Notes: a model not told the origin generated them from the letters alone. A DNA stretch of 64,000 bases from Mycolicibacterium chubuense NBB4 (GCF_000266905.1 NC_018022.1:124001-188000), one strand, 5' to 3'. Shown: positions 35,391 to 43,513, counted from the first letter of the stretch. Numbers and translations: made by a program.

Positions 35391-37225
35391 GCGACGGCCT
35401 CCCAGAACTCGGGCGGCAGCAGCAACCGTGCCCCACCGCTTTCGGCGATCGTCTGGGCGGTGGTGATCTGCTCGTCTCGGAACTTGGCCCGGATGCCGCG
35501 CACGATCCGGTCCCACGCCAGGCCGTAGCGCACGTTCCACTCGCTGACGGGGTACTCCTCCCGCTGGCGCTCGATGAAGTCCAGGAAGGTCAGAACCTGC
35601 GGCAGGTGCCGGGTGGTGAACACCGCGTTCGGGCACTCCAGGCAGCCCCACAACGACACCGGGCACGGCTTGCCCTTCGCCCCGAAAGGCGAGTCGTAGA
35701 AGTCGCGGCAGGAGGCCAGGAACACGTCGCTCTCGCGCGACAGCAGCGCCTGCACCTGCTCGGGTGGCAGGTCCCCTTCTCCGGCATCGAGGCGGGTGCC
35801 GTCCTCGTCGAGTACCACCGGCGGCGGCAGCGCGACGTCCAGCGCTTCGCGCAGGCCGTTCTCCACGGCTTGGTCGTGCAGCTCGTCGTGGGCGGGGATG
35901 TTTGCGTAGTGGTTTGCGGCGACGTCGGCGGTGTGGCCCTGGGTGAAGTCGGCGAGCACGCCGGTGGCTTTGAGGTATTGCTGGGACTTGTAGGTCTTGC
36001 GCAGCCGCCGCAGATCCAGCCGCACCGGCGTTCCGTCAGCGTCGGTCATCTGGTCGATGCCGTGTCGTTTCTGCCAGTTGTCCACGTGACCCCAAGGACC
36101 CTGCCCGCCGAGCGGGAAGGAGTCCCGCAGGCCCTTGTCTCCGTAGTCGACCCACAAATCGGTGCTGCCACTAAACTCGCGGGCTCGCGCGGTGAGCCGC
36201 AGCGCCAGTCGGATCAGACCGCCGGGATGGTGCAGGGCACCGCCATCGCTGACCCGCATGGACTTAGAGATCCGGCGACCGTGCGCGCGCCGCTTGACAT
36301 AGTTGACACTCACGAACCCGCGGGCCGGGTTGGTCAAGCAGTCGGCCTGCAACCGCTTGGCGCACTCCGGCTCAAGCCCGGTCATGCAGATCAGCAGGAT
36401 CAGGAACACGACGTTGTCCTCCCGAGTGAGGATGAGCGCCGCGTTGAGCGGGCGCCCGTTGCCCAGCCTCTTGCCGACCAGGGGCCGCAGGAACTGCATC
36501 GTGACAGGCCCGTGACGGGCGATGTGCCACAGCACGTTCTCGATCACATCCCAACCGCCGACGTTCGGGTCCTGGCCCGTCGCGGCTCGGGCTTCGCCAT
36601 CCTGTATTCGGCGCGCGATCGCGCGGACATCCGCCAGCGCGGCGTTCCTGATCGCCTCGAACACGTTCTGCGGGTAGGCATCCAAGGGTCTCGTCTGACG
36701 GGCACGGGTTTCCCGTCCGAGGAACCTCAGCCGGATAGCCAGGTCGGGATCGAACGTCGTGGGGCTGGCGTCGAACGCCACGCGGAGCAGCCGGACCACC
36801 ACACCGATGCTGATGCGCGGCTGGTCACTGTCCGGTCCGTACTCGGCGATCAGCGCCTGCTCGAACGCGTCGATGTGCTCGGCCTCCAGGTCACTGAACT
36901 CGACCTCGGTGGCGTTCTGCGGTTCGGCTCCAGTGATGAACCGCACGAACTTCCGCACCGAGAACAGGTTCACCTTGAACGCCTGGTAACTCGATTCGGG
37001 TCCGTCGGCGGCCACCGTGCGCAGCGTCGCGGCAAGCTGGCGGGTCAACCGCGGGCATGGCCACGCGGACATGTCGAACGTGCGGTCGGCGCCATCCAGG
37101 TGCAGCCGGAGCACCAGCGGACCGATGTCCGGGACAGGAGCGGGTTGCGCGGGCATCTGCTCCTCGGTCGGGAAAGCCGCCCAGCGGCCACGGCGACCGG
37201 AGCCGGCACCCTCGGTGCGGTTCAC
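35387..37225 (-). CDS. tyrosine recombinase-like protein, second of trio (degenerate first Arg)
   Basis: A 612-aa protein of the TnpB/integrase type. The C-terminal catalytic block LDLRRLRKTYKSQQYL ... FTQGHTADVAANHYAN retains Arg, His and Tyr. The first catalytic Arg position reads MTGLEPECAKRL, with Glu where TGLR is usual, so cleavage may depend on a partner. A CPVSLWGCLECPNAVF Cys cluster suggests zinc binding. GTG 37225 overlaps the upstream stop by 4 bp. It lies between the first and third recombinase genes. Confidence 0.78.
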   Translation of the reverse strand: MNRTEGAGSGRRGRWAAFPTEEQMPAQPAPVPDIGPLVLRLHLDGADRTFDMSAWPCPRLTRQLAATLRTVAADGPESSYQAFKVNLFSVRKFVRFITGAEPQNATEVEFSDLEAEHIDAFEQALIAEYGPDSDQPRISIGVVVRLLRVAFDASPTTFDPDLAIRLRFLGRETRARQTRPLDAYPQNVFEAIRNAALADVRAIARRIQDGEARAATGQDPNVGGWDVIENVLWHIARHGPVTMQFLRPLVGKRLGNGRPLNAALILTREDNVVFLILLICMTGLEPECAKRLQADCLTNPARGFVSVNYVKRRAHGRRISKSMRVSDGGALHHPGGLIRLALRLTARAREFSGSTDLWVDYGDKGLRDSFPLGGQGPWGHVDNWQKRHGIDQMTDADGTPVRLDLRRLRKTYKSQQYLKATGVLADFTQGHTADVAANHYANIPAHDELHDQAVENGLREALDVALPPPVVLDEDGTRLDAGEGDLPPEQVQALLSRESDVFLASCRDFYDSPFGAKGKPCPVSLWGCLECPNAVFTTRHLPQVLTFLDFIERQREEYPVSEWNVRYGLAWDRIVRGIRAKFRDEQITTAQTIAESGGARLLLPPEFWEAVA

Positions 37226-38661
37226 GCGGCAGCACCATCCTCAAGCCGGACCCTGCTCAGCGCTTCGGCTTGTTCATCCCATTCGCGCAGCGCGGACAGC
37301 ACGATCTCCTGCGCCTCGTCCAGGACGTCGAGGTAGACGAAGACCGTCTCGCGCTGGCGATGGCCGAGCAGTAGCTGCAACTTGCGCAGCGGGTCGCCGA
37401 CCAGCAGCCGTTTCACCTGCTGGCTCATCAGGGTCTCGCCGGGCTCCATGCGCAACGCGCGGACGGTCTGGCGCAGCAGCAGCCCGAGCATGTGCACGGC
37501 GAATGTGTGACGCAGGGCGTGCGGATGGACCACCAGGTCCAGGCCGAACCGGGCGCACCGTTCGTTGGCTCGCCGAAACACCGCCTGCCACGTCGACCGC
37601 GACAGCGGCAAGCCGTCCTCACCGAGCCACAGCCACAACGGACCACCCGGACCGTCGTCGCCGACCCGGCACAGTCGCTGCCGTTCCTCGATCGTCACCC
37701 GCGAGTACGGCCGCGAGCGGCCATCCTCGACGAGCGTCAGCGCAGTCTTGCCGGCGGAGCGAACTCCCATCCAGGCGTCCGTACACCCGTAAGCCCCGGC
37801 CGCCCGGCGGCGCTCGACCAGTTCGTCGCGTTCGATGTCGACGTAGTGGTGCAGGTCGCGCAGCACGCGGCGCGACACGAAAACCGTCCTCGGCCGGCTG
37901 CGCTTGGTGATCGTCGCGGGCAGGTTCAGGTCTCCGGTCAGCCGCCGCTGCGCCAGCGGCGGTACCTCGGTGACCAGGAGGCTCGACGCCTCTCTCAGCC
38001 GCATCCCGGTGCAGACCAACAGGTCGGCGAACACCGCGTTGCGCTCGCCGTGCCGACCGCGCCAACTCGGGTCCGGCGAGCCGTCGGGTAGTTGGCCACG
38101 CAACCCGACGTCCCGCCACACCAGGTAGTCCTCGTAGGCCAGGAACCGCACCGGCCCGGCGCTGTCCTCGACCTCGCGCTCGGCATTGAACAGCACCCGT
38201 ACCAGCCCGCGGGGCGTCAACACCGTCTTCTCCACCATGCGGAACGGCTGGGCCTCGATCAGCTCCTCGTGTATCGCCCACTTGACCCACTTGTCTAGCG
38301 CCGCGATGAACCTGTTCCAGGTCGACGCGGACACCGTGAAGCCCTTGGTCCGCCGCCGCGCCCGCTTGTAGGCGCGCAGATCGTCCTGGCCGGCGTCCCA
38401 GATGGACCGTCCACCACGGTGCTCGTGGAGGAAGCGGCCGAACAACATCAGATCACGCGCGTACGCCTCTCTCGTGTGTTCCGAGCGCACACCCCACCCG
38501 TCCAACTCGCGCACGAACCGGTTCAACTCCAGGTCGTACGAGCCGTCGGGGCCGAGTAGGAACGGCAGCCCGTCGCCTACACCGGCACGACGCAGCACCT
38601 GGGCTTCGTCACCGCCGAGCCCAGGTGCGCCGAGCGCTCTCACCGGTGACGTCTTGTACAT
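37222..38661 (-). CDS. tyrosine recombinase, first of trio (TnpA-like)
   Basis: A tyrosine site-specific recombinase of about 479 aa with a full catalytic set: Arg in TGMRLREASSLLV, His and Arg in HPHALRHTFAVHM, late His in LLLGHRQRETVFVYLD, and Tyr in the same block. The N-terminal core-binding domain (HTREAYARDLMLFGRFLHEHRGG) is clear. ATG 38661 is a conservative start; a TTG at 38667 spaced better from GGAGG, or an ATG at 38703, are alternatives. It is the gene closest to the right end (38758), transcribed inward, the arrangement expected for the element's own transposase operon. Confidence 0.85.
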   Translation of the reverse strand: MYKTSPVRALGAPGLGGDEAQVLRRAGVGDGLPFLLGPDGSYDLELNRFVRELDGWGVRSEHTREAYARDLMLFGRFLHEHRGGRSIWDAGQDDLRAYKRARRRTKGFTVSASTWNRFIAALDKWVKWAIHEELIEAQPFRMVEKTVLTPRGLVRVLFNAEREVEDSAGPVRFLAYEDYLVWRDVGLRGQLPDGSPDPSWRGRHGERNAVFADLLVCTGMRLREASSLLVTEVPPLAQRRLTGDLNLPATITKRSRPRTVFVSRRVLRDLHHYVDIERDELVERRRAAGAYGCTDAWMGVRSAGKTALTLVEDGRSRPYSRVTIEERQRLCRVGDDGPGGPLWLWLGEDGLPLSRSTWQAVFRRANERCARFGLDLVVHPHALRHTFAVHMLGLLLRQTVRALRMEPGETLMSQQVKRLLVGDPLRKLQLLLGHRQRETVFVYLDVLDEAQEIVLSALREWDEQAEALSRVRLEDGAAA

Positions 38662-38729
38662 GAGCAAGGTTGAGATCCTCCGGGATCTGAACACGCCAAA
38701 CACAGCGAAGCTGGCGTTGGCTAGGGACC

Positions 38730-38758
38730 TCTGCGACAGCAGTGAAGTGTCACCATAA
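38730..38758 (-). repeat. right terminal inverted repeat of mercury transposon
   Basis: On the minus strand this reads TTATGGTGAC at the tip, then GCTGTCGCAGA (38740-38730), matching the left end (24501-24527) in inverted orientation. Immediately outside is the 5' fragment of the interrupted gene. Confidence 0.75.
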
Positions 38759-38852
38759 CCGTGGAGTCGACGCCCATCCCGTAACTCATCACAACTGTTG
38801 ATCCACAGTCTATTTCGACTATACCGGGGAGCTGGTCCTTGCCCGCATTCAT
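38759..38852 (-). pseudogene. 5' fragment of ATP-pyrophosphatase/PAPS-reductase-like gene
   Basis: This holds the N-terminal 31 codons, ending in the nucleotide-binding loop VVMSYGMGVDST. The continuation is at 24500 on the other side of the 14-kb transposon. 94 nt here plus 1112 nt there give exactly 402 codons, and the join reads GVDST-A-TAILLRWL, the pattern expected in this family. The start at 38852 (MNAGKDQ) is tentative; a GTG at 38792 is an alternative. It is divergent from the ParB-like gene. Confidence 0.78.
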
Positions 38853-38886
38853 TGGAATTCGCTCGTTTCGTTGGTTCCGAGGTGTT

Positions 38887-38921
38887 GCCTATAGTTTACA
38901 CATGCTGTAAACTATAGGCAG
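38887..38921 (+). promoter_or_regulatory. perfect 15-5-15 palindrome upstream of parB-like gene
   Basis: TGCCTATAGTTTACA (38887-38901) and its exact complement (38907-38921) are separated by CATGC. The palindrome overlaps a plausible promoter (TTGCCT at 38886-38891, 17 bp, TAAACT at 38909-38914) and lies 29 bp before the ATG. It could be an autoregulatory operator, a partition site (parS-like), or both. Confidence 0.65.
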
Positions 38922-38949
38922 CAGGTCAAACCCGAGGAAGGAATCCCAA

Positions 38950-40512
38950 ATGACCACCACCACCACCACTGGTCCCGCGCTGCTTCACCTGGACCCCAAC
39001 GAGATTGAGATTGGCGCGAACGTTCGCTTCGACCCCCGTCTCGACCGCGACTTCCTGGCTTCCATCGAGGAGCACGGAGTCCTGGCCCCCGTCACCGGAA
39101 TTCGCCTCGACGACGGCAGCGTGACGCTGCGGGACGGCCAGCGCCGCACCCAGGCCGCACGCCAACTGGGCCTGCCGACGATCCCGGTCTACGTCCACCA
39201 GGCCACGTCCCGCCACCGCGTCATCGAGCAGATGGTCCTCAACGACCACCGAGCCGAGCTGACGGCGGGCGAACGCGCGCGAGGGATCAACCAGCTGCTC
39301 CTGGATGGGGTCTCCCCGACCAAAGTGGCCAAGGAACTGTCCATCACCAAGGACGCCGTGGCGGCAGCCACCGTGGCCATCGAATCCGAGAAGGCGATGG
39401 GCGCTCTGGACACCGGACAGCTCAACCTCGTGGAGGCCATCAGCTTCGTCGAGTTCGATGGCGACGACGCCGCCCAGGCCGAGTTGATCAAGGTGGCTGG
39501 CACCGACCAGTTCGACCACCGCGTGGCCCAGCTGCGGGCCGAGCGTGAAGACCGGCGGCGCTACGAGGAAACGGCGGCAACGTTCGCCGCGAAGGGCTAC
39601 ACCGTGCTCGACCGCCGACCTGGCTGGTCCGACAGGGCCTACATCCCGACCAACTACCTGCGCGACGCCGAGGGCAAGCCCCTCACCGACGAGGCCATCG
39701 CCGCCATGGAGCCCCAGCACTGGGCGGTCGTGCTCGAAAGCGCCGAGGTGTATCAGGATGTCGAGACCGGCGAGCCGGTCGACGAGCGCGACATCGACTT
39801 CGACACCGCCGAGGACCCCAGCCTAGAGCCGGCCGAGGGCTACCGGCACGCACAGACCGTCCTGGAGACGACCTCCTGGAGCCCGGAGTACTACTGCTGC
39901 AACCCACGCGGGGCCGGGGTCACCATGCCCGACTGGGCGGCGCGTCAGTACGGCTTTGACGCCGACCGCCTGGCCGATGCCAGCGACCCCGATGGCGCGG
40001 CCGACCGCGAGCGCGCTCGCCAGGAGGAGGCCGAGAAGGAGCGCGCCGAGCGCCGCAAGCTCATCGCCCTGAACAAGCTGGGCGAGGCGGCGGCGGGCGT
40101 GCGCCGCGAGTGGATGCGCGACAAGCTGCTCTCCCGCAAGACCGCCCCCAAGGGTGCGGCGCTGTTCCTCGCCGAGCTGATTGTCACCCGCCCCGACCTG
40201 TTCAATGACTACCACGGCCAGCGGATCGCCCCCGACCTGCTCGGCCTGGCCGACAACGAGACACCGGAAATGGCGGTCGCCAAACTCCCCACCACCGGTG
40301 ACGGCCGCGCCCAGGTCATCCTGCTCGCAATGGTGCTCGCCTCTGCAGAGACTCGGACACCGAAAGACGCCTGGCGCGGACCGCAGGAGATCTCGAAAAA
40401 GCTGCTGAACTTCCTTGCGGAGAACGGCTATCCGCTCAGCGACATCGAGCAGGTAATCCTGGGCAAGCGCAAAGCCGACGCGGTGTACCGGCAGGCTTGC
40501 AAGGAGGACTGA
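38950..40512 (+). CDS. ParB/RepB/Spo0J-type DNA-binding protein
   Basis: A 520-aa protein with an N-terminal ParB nuclease-like domain (LHLDPNEIEIGANVRFDPRLDRDF ... GSVTLRDGQRRTQAARQLG, about residues 12-85). A helix-turn-helix segment (TAGERARGINQLLLDGVSPTKVAKELSITKDAVAA) and a long charged C-terminal region with a coiled coil (RERARQEEAEKERAERRK) follow. ParB-like proteins on actinobacterial plasmids take part in partition or regulation. No ParA is present in the window, so a partition role is uncertain. GAGGAAGGA precedes the ATG. It lies between the palindrome and a terminator, so is likely monocistronic. Confidence 0.85.
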   Translation: MTTTTTTGPALLHLDPNEIEIGANVRFDPRLDRDFLASIEEHGVLAPVTGIRLDDGSVTLRDGQRRTQAARQLGLPTIPVYVHQATSRHRVIEQMVLNDHRAELTAGERARGINQLLLDGVSPTKVAKELSITKDAVAAATVAIESEKAMGALDTGQLNLVEAISFVEFDGDDAAQAELIKVAGTDQFDHRVAQLRAEREDRRRYEETAATFAAKGYTVLDRRPGWSDRAYIPTNYLRDAEGKPLTDEAIAAMEPQHWAVVLESAEVYQDVETGEPVDERDIDFDTAEDPSLEPAEGYRHAQTVLETTSWSPEYYCCNPRGAGVTMPDWAARQYGFDADRLADASDPDGAADRERARQEEAEKERAERRKLIALNKLGEAAAGVRREWMRDKLLSRKTAPKGAALFLAELIVTRPDLFNDYHGQRIAPDLLGLADNETPEMAVAKLPTTGDGRAQVILLAMVLASAETRTPKDAWRGPQEISKKLLNFLAENGYPLSDIEQVILGKRKADAVYRQACKED

Positions 40513-40527
40513 GTCTCCTACGAGCGA

Positions 40528-40565
40528 GGGGCCCCGAGGAGCGTTGAGACTTCCCGGGGCCTTTT
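40528..40565 (+). terminator. intrinsic terminator of parB-like gene
   Basis: GGCCCCG (40530-40536) and CGGGGCC (40555-40561) form a 7-bp GC stem followed by TTTT, 16 bp after the stop codon. Confidence 0.8.
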
Positions 40566-40587
40566 GCTATTCGGAGAAAGGAAAAGA

Positions 40588-40737
40588 ATGCCAATAAAGA
40601 GAAGTACGCATTTAGAACTAGTGCAAATAAGCGTCCTAGTGCCATTACCCGTGCAACGCAATAGCCGTCGAAAGGGCGTCAGAATTGGGCCAACTAATAC
40701 CGCTCTATCCGTTGCCGAATTGGCTACCAGCAATTAG
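40588..40737 (+). CDS. possible 49-aa small protein in AT-rich gap
   Basis: A short frame (MPIKRSTHLELV ... VAELATSN) with GGAGAAAGG upstream, in an AT-rich stretch unlike its surroundings. Its stop overlaps the -10 of the nrdH copy 2 promoter and no homologue is recognised, so it may be non-coding. Confidence 0.25.
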   Translation: MPIKRSTHLELVQISVLVPLPVQRNSRRKGVRIGPTNTALSVAELATSN

Positions 40738-40740
40738 AAT
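40712..40740 (+). promoter_or_regulatory. promoter of nrdH copy 2
   Basis: TTGCCG, 17 bp and TAGAAT (40735-40740), about 48 bp before the nrdH ATG. It has the same spacing and the same -10 as the promoter of the other nrdH copy (22973-23001). Confidence 0.55.
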
Positions 40741-40787
40741 AGAGCATATAGAAACGCCCCAAATCCCCCGCAATTAAGGAGCGCGAA

Positions 40788-41036
40788 ATGAGCACCACCG
40801 CCACAGTCACCGTCTACACCAAGCCCGCCTGCGTGCAGTGCAACGCGACCTACAAGGCGCTCGACAAAGAAGGCGTCGACTACGCCACGGTCGACATCAC
40901 CACCGACCCCGAAGCCCGCGACTACGTGATGGCCCTTGGCTACCTCCAGGCCCCCGTCGTCGTGGCCGGCGACGCCCACTGGTCAGGATTCCGCCCCGAC
41001 CGCATCAAGGCACTGGCCGCCGCCACCGCCGCGTAA
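40788..41036 (+). CDS. nrdH: NrdH-type glutaredoxin-like redoxin (copy 2)
   Basis: An 82-aa redoxin with CVQC at about residues 14-17 (VYTKPACVQCNATY) and the NrdH C-terminal block (LGYLQAPVVVAGDAHWSGFRPDRIKAL). It is clearly related to the copy at 22696 but diverged throughout. AAGGAG precedes the ATG. It is followed, as in the first backbone, by the ~95-aa conserved protein, but on the opposite strand. No ribonucleotide reductase genes are nearby, so it may serve the plasmid rather than replace the host nrdH. Confidence 0.9.
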   Translation: MSTTATVTVYTKPACVQCNATYKALDKEGVDYATVDITTDPEARDYVMALGYLQAPVVVAGDAHWSGFRPDRIKALAAATAA

Positions 41037-41082
41037 CCCAGCCCGGTCCCTACACCGCCACCACTCAGCCCAGGAGCCATCC

Positions 41083-41368
41083 ATGTACACACTCACCATC
41101 GACGACCACGGCCACGACGTGAGCACACTGCACGACACCCCAGAAGCCGCCCAGGCGGCCCTGCATACCTACCTGGTACTGGCCGGACTACTACCACCGC
41201 CCCACTCAGCTCAACGCCGCTCACACAGCGTTCGAGCTGATCTCCCTCGACGAGGCCCGCCCGCGCGTCGTTGGCGTGGCCACCATCGAGCCCTACTCCG
41301 AACTCGACGCCCGCCGCGACCTCCACGCCGTATTCGCCGCCAGCCCCGTTCACGCGCTCGCCTCCTAG
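41083..41368 (+). pseudogene. ~95-aa conserved plasmid protein (copy 2), frameshifted
   Basis: The N-terminal part (MYTLTIDDHGHDVSTLHDTP ... ALHTYLVLA) is in one frame. The C-terminal part (DYYHRPTQLNAAHTAFELI ... VVGVATIEPYSELDARRDL) continues in the next frame from about 41183-41192, ending at TAG 41366-41368. The paralogue at 22379-22669 has both halves in one frame, so a one-base insertion near a GCCGGAC stretch is likely. It could be a real decayed copy or a sequencing error. CAGGAG precedes the ATG. Confidence 0.62.
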
Positions 41369-41379
41369 AGGACCTTGAG

Positions 41380-41622
41380 ATGACCACCGTCTTCGTCGCC
41401 ACCGTCAAGACCCCTGCTGAGTTCACGGCCGTCGCAGAGACTGCCGAGCAAGCCGCCAGGCTGGCATGCGAGAAGGGCATGGAGTCCTTGCAGAGTGTGC
41501 ACGGCGACCTGGGGTACGACGATCCGATGTTGGTCGGGAAGTACTTCGGAGTCGACGTCCTCCCGTTCGAAGTCGGCGGCCCCGCACAAGAGACGCGTCG
41601 CTCCACGCTGCTGTCGGCGTAA
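41380..41622 (+). CDS. hypothetical 80-aa protein
   Basis: A small acidic protein (starts MTTVFVATVKTPAEFTAVAE) with an N-terminal beta strand, an Ala-rich helix and a C-terminal strand (VGKYFGVDVLPFEV). It resembles short adaptor-type plasmid proteins, but no family is recognised. GAGGACC upstream of the ATG at 41380 is the likely ribosome site. It follows the frameshifted ~95-aa gene by 11 bp and is probably cotranscribed with nrdH. Confidence 0.55.
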   Translation: MTTVFVATVKTPAEFTAVAETAEQAARLACEKGMESLQSVHGDLGYDDPMLVGKYFGVDVLPFEVGGPAQETRRSTLLSA

Positions 41623-41637
41623 CCCGGGACTCATGTC

Positions 41638-42170
41638 ATGCCCTACTACCTGACCAGCGTGGCCGAGCTGCCCTACCCCCACACGATGGGAGGGCGGCCC
41701 CATCCGGACGGCGCCCGCTCCAATTGCCCCCTTGCCTTGGAAGCTGTGCTCCGCACGCATGGTCAGCACCCCGGGCAGGATGGCTACCGCCAACTGTTCA
41801 CCGACGCGGCGACCTCCGAGCGCCGCCAGGCATGCGACGTCCACGCCGGAGACTGGACTGTGGTGCTGCCCGCCGTCATCGCCTTTCTCGCGCCTTTCCC
41901 GGCCAGCGCCGACACCGCCGCCATCTCCCACGCCGCGCGCGACCACGAGCCGTTTACCGCCCTCACCGCGGCGGACCGCCGACTGACGCTGGCACTGCTG
42001 AGCTACAGCGACTCGCTCGCGTCTACACCAACGGTCACGGCCAGCGCGAAACGATTGGCCAGCACCGCATCTGCTGGGCCCGCACAGCCGGCGTTCGCGC
42101 GCTGCCCGTGTGGTTCGACGCCACCACGGTGCGGCCGCCGCGCGACACGACGATCCTGCAGCGCGGCTAA
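41638..42170 (+). CDS. hypothetical protein, probably frameshifted near its 3' end
   Basis: The first about 125 codons (MPYYLTSVAELPYPHTMGG ... RRLTLALLSYSDSLA) look coding. The composition then degrades in that frame, while another frame from about 42018 reads sensibly (RVYTNGHGQRETIGQHRICWA ... WFDATTVRPPRDTTI) to a TAA at 42168-42170. One missing base near 42018 would join the two into a protein of about 177 aa. The family is not recognised. It is the last + gene of this run before the convergent HNH gene. Confidence 0.5.
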
Positions 42171-42299
42171 ACCCCCGCTCGGTCGCTGTCGCGGACCGCC
42201 CAAGTCGGCGGTGCGACACCGACCGCCACGGCTCTGTAAACCCCGCCCAGCTCCTCGCCGCGCAATGCTGCGCCACTCCCCCTCGGTACGACGCCAGAC

Positions 42300-42803
42300 T
42301 CACCACAAAGTGGGCTGGTCGCCAAGCAGCGCCGCCTGCACCGCGGCGGCATCCCAGCCATGGCGCACCGCCTCGCGCAGCGCCACCGATCGCTCACGCC
42401 GTACACCGCGACTGTCGCAGCGGCGCACAGCATGGCGGCCACCGCCGCGACGCATCCGCGCCATGCGCTCCATGTTGTCGCCCTGGGAACCCGACACGAC
42501 GTGGTGCTGCGGGTCGGTGTCGGCCGCAACCTTCACACACACCGGGTTGTCACATTCATGCAAACTAAGCACCCCCGCGGCGACGCTTCCACCGGCAATA
42601 GCCAACGCGTAGCGGTGCGGACGTACGCAGAACCCCACGCCGTCGCGGGTGAGGTAGAGGCGGCCGTAGCCATCGGCGCCGATCGCTCCGGTCCAAATGT
42701 TGCAGTCCGAAGGCGTTGGCCCGCAGACAACGTGGCTGTGAAACCGGGCGATCTCAGCGGCGTGCAACTGCCGATCAACGACCAGCTGGCTCGCACTTCT
42801 CAT
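42300..42803 (-). CDS. HNH-endonuclease-like protein (copy 2)
   Basis: A 167-aa paralogue of 17549-18085. Matching blocks are QLVVDRQLHAAEIARF, GADGYGRLYLTRDG, HRYALAIAGG, LHECDNPVCV, HHVVSGSQGDNMERM and the C-terminal ALREAVRHGWDAAAV. The HNH signature residues (His and Asp of LHECD, His of QHHVV, Asn of DNM) are present. The ATG at 42803 was chosen by alignment to copy 1. The HTH/coiled-coil partner gene lies 239 bp upstream in the same direction, mirroring copy 1 (12 bp). That wider gap is GC-rich with no gene seen. Confidence 0.72.
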   Translation of the reverse strand: MRSASQLVVDRQLHAAEIARFHSHVVCGPTPSDCNIWTGAIGADGYGRLYLTRDGVGFCVRPHRYALAIAGGSVAAGVLSLHECDNPVCVKVAADTDPQHHVVSGSQGDNMERMARMRRGGGRHAVRRCDSRGVRRERSVALREAVRHGWDAAAVQAALLGDQPTLW

Positions 42804-43042
42804 GACCGCTGACCCTAGGGCCGGACACTGACACACGGCCGCGCCGCAGAAGCGCACGAAACCGCCCCCGCGCCGTCGCCGCGGTCCACGAGCTGACCAC
42901 CGCAAAACGTGAATCCTCGCTGCGCGTCGCACCGTGCGACGCTGCGCCGTCGCGCCGCACCGCGCCCCCGCTCTGCGCGGCCGGGTGCTCACGACGCCTG
43001 TAGTCGACGCCTGTGGCGCAGCGCGGCAGGGCAATTCGGTCA

Positions 43043-43513
43043 TCACGCAGAGGCCGCCTGCGGGCTGTCAGGCTCGCCGTCGCTGCGGCCCGGTGGCGGA
43101 TCAGTCATGGCACCCCCGTCACCTAGTGCATGCGAACCGCGGCCGGGAGCGGTCTTTTCGTTCTTTGGAGCGTGCCGCAGCATCGTGCGCACGATGCCGA
43201 TCCCCACGTCGGTGTTCTCGGCGATCGTCGTCAGCGTCTCACCGCGGTCCTGCATGCGCGCGACCGCCGCGCCGGCCTTGGCTCGATGGCCGGCCACCTT
43301 CTTGGCTGCCTCGGCGTCGACCTGCGCGCGCAGCTGGGCCAGGCGCTCCTTCTTCCACTGTTCGACTTCGGCGATCTTGCCGACCTCGTACATGAATTCC
43401 GTCGCGTCTTTGATGTTCGCCTTGTCTCGCGCAGCGCGCGCTTCGTTGGCGCGCCGGTTCGCTTCCACGGCCCGTCGCCGGGCCTCCAACTTGGACGTTC
43501 CTGTTGCTGTCAT
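43043..43513 (-). CDS. small coiled-coil/HTH plasmid protein (copy 2)
   Basis: A 156-aa paralogue of 17045-17536. The N terminus is a basic, Ala/Arg-rich helix (KLEARRRAVEANRRANEARAA), and a predicted coiled coil extends to about residue 85. RMQDRGETLTTIAENTDVGIGIVRTML corresponds to the HTH-like segment of copy 1 (RDRGETLRDISRLTGANEKALREL). The C-terminal tail is Pro/Gly-rich. The ATG at 43513 is set by the homologous start; a longer frame upstream lacks support. It lies in mirror orientation to copy 1, with a G/T-rich leader like copy 1. Confidence 0.7.
   Translation of the reverse strand: MTATGTSKLEARRRAVEANRRANEARAARDKANIKDATEFMYEVGKIAEVEQWKKERLAQLRAQVDAEAAKKVAGHRAKAGAAVARMQDRGETLTTIAENTDVGIGIVRTMLRHAPKNEKTAPGRGSHALGDGGAMTDPPPGRSDGEPDSPQAASA

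Larger units (their letters stand above)
24501..38758. mobile_element. 14.26-kb mercury-resistance transposon with recombinase trio (Tn554-like logic)
   Basis: The boundaries were deduced from the split host gene. Both ends begin, reading inward, with TTATG and carry an inverted 11-bp GCTGTCGCAGA (24517-24527; complement at 38730-38740). No target duplication is seen. Removing 24501-38758 rejoins the interrupted gene in frame. Three overlapping tyrosine-recombinase genes and a TnpC-like gene lie at the right end, transcribed inward, as in Tn554-type elements. The cargo is an MFS/MerR/Cys-rich peptide module and a complete mer operon. Family assignment is by gene content; end precision is about 1-2 bp. 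Confidence 0.85.

Noticed and set aside
34344..35528. 394-codon plus-strand frame in the recombinase region
   Set aside because: Antisense to the third recombinase, with no motif or ribosome site.
35391..35666. Upstream extension of the third recombinase
   Set aside because: It overlaps the second recombinase; the GTGA overlap at 35390 gives a natural start.
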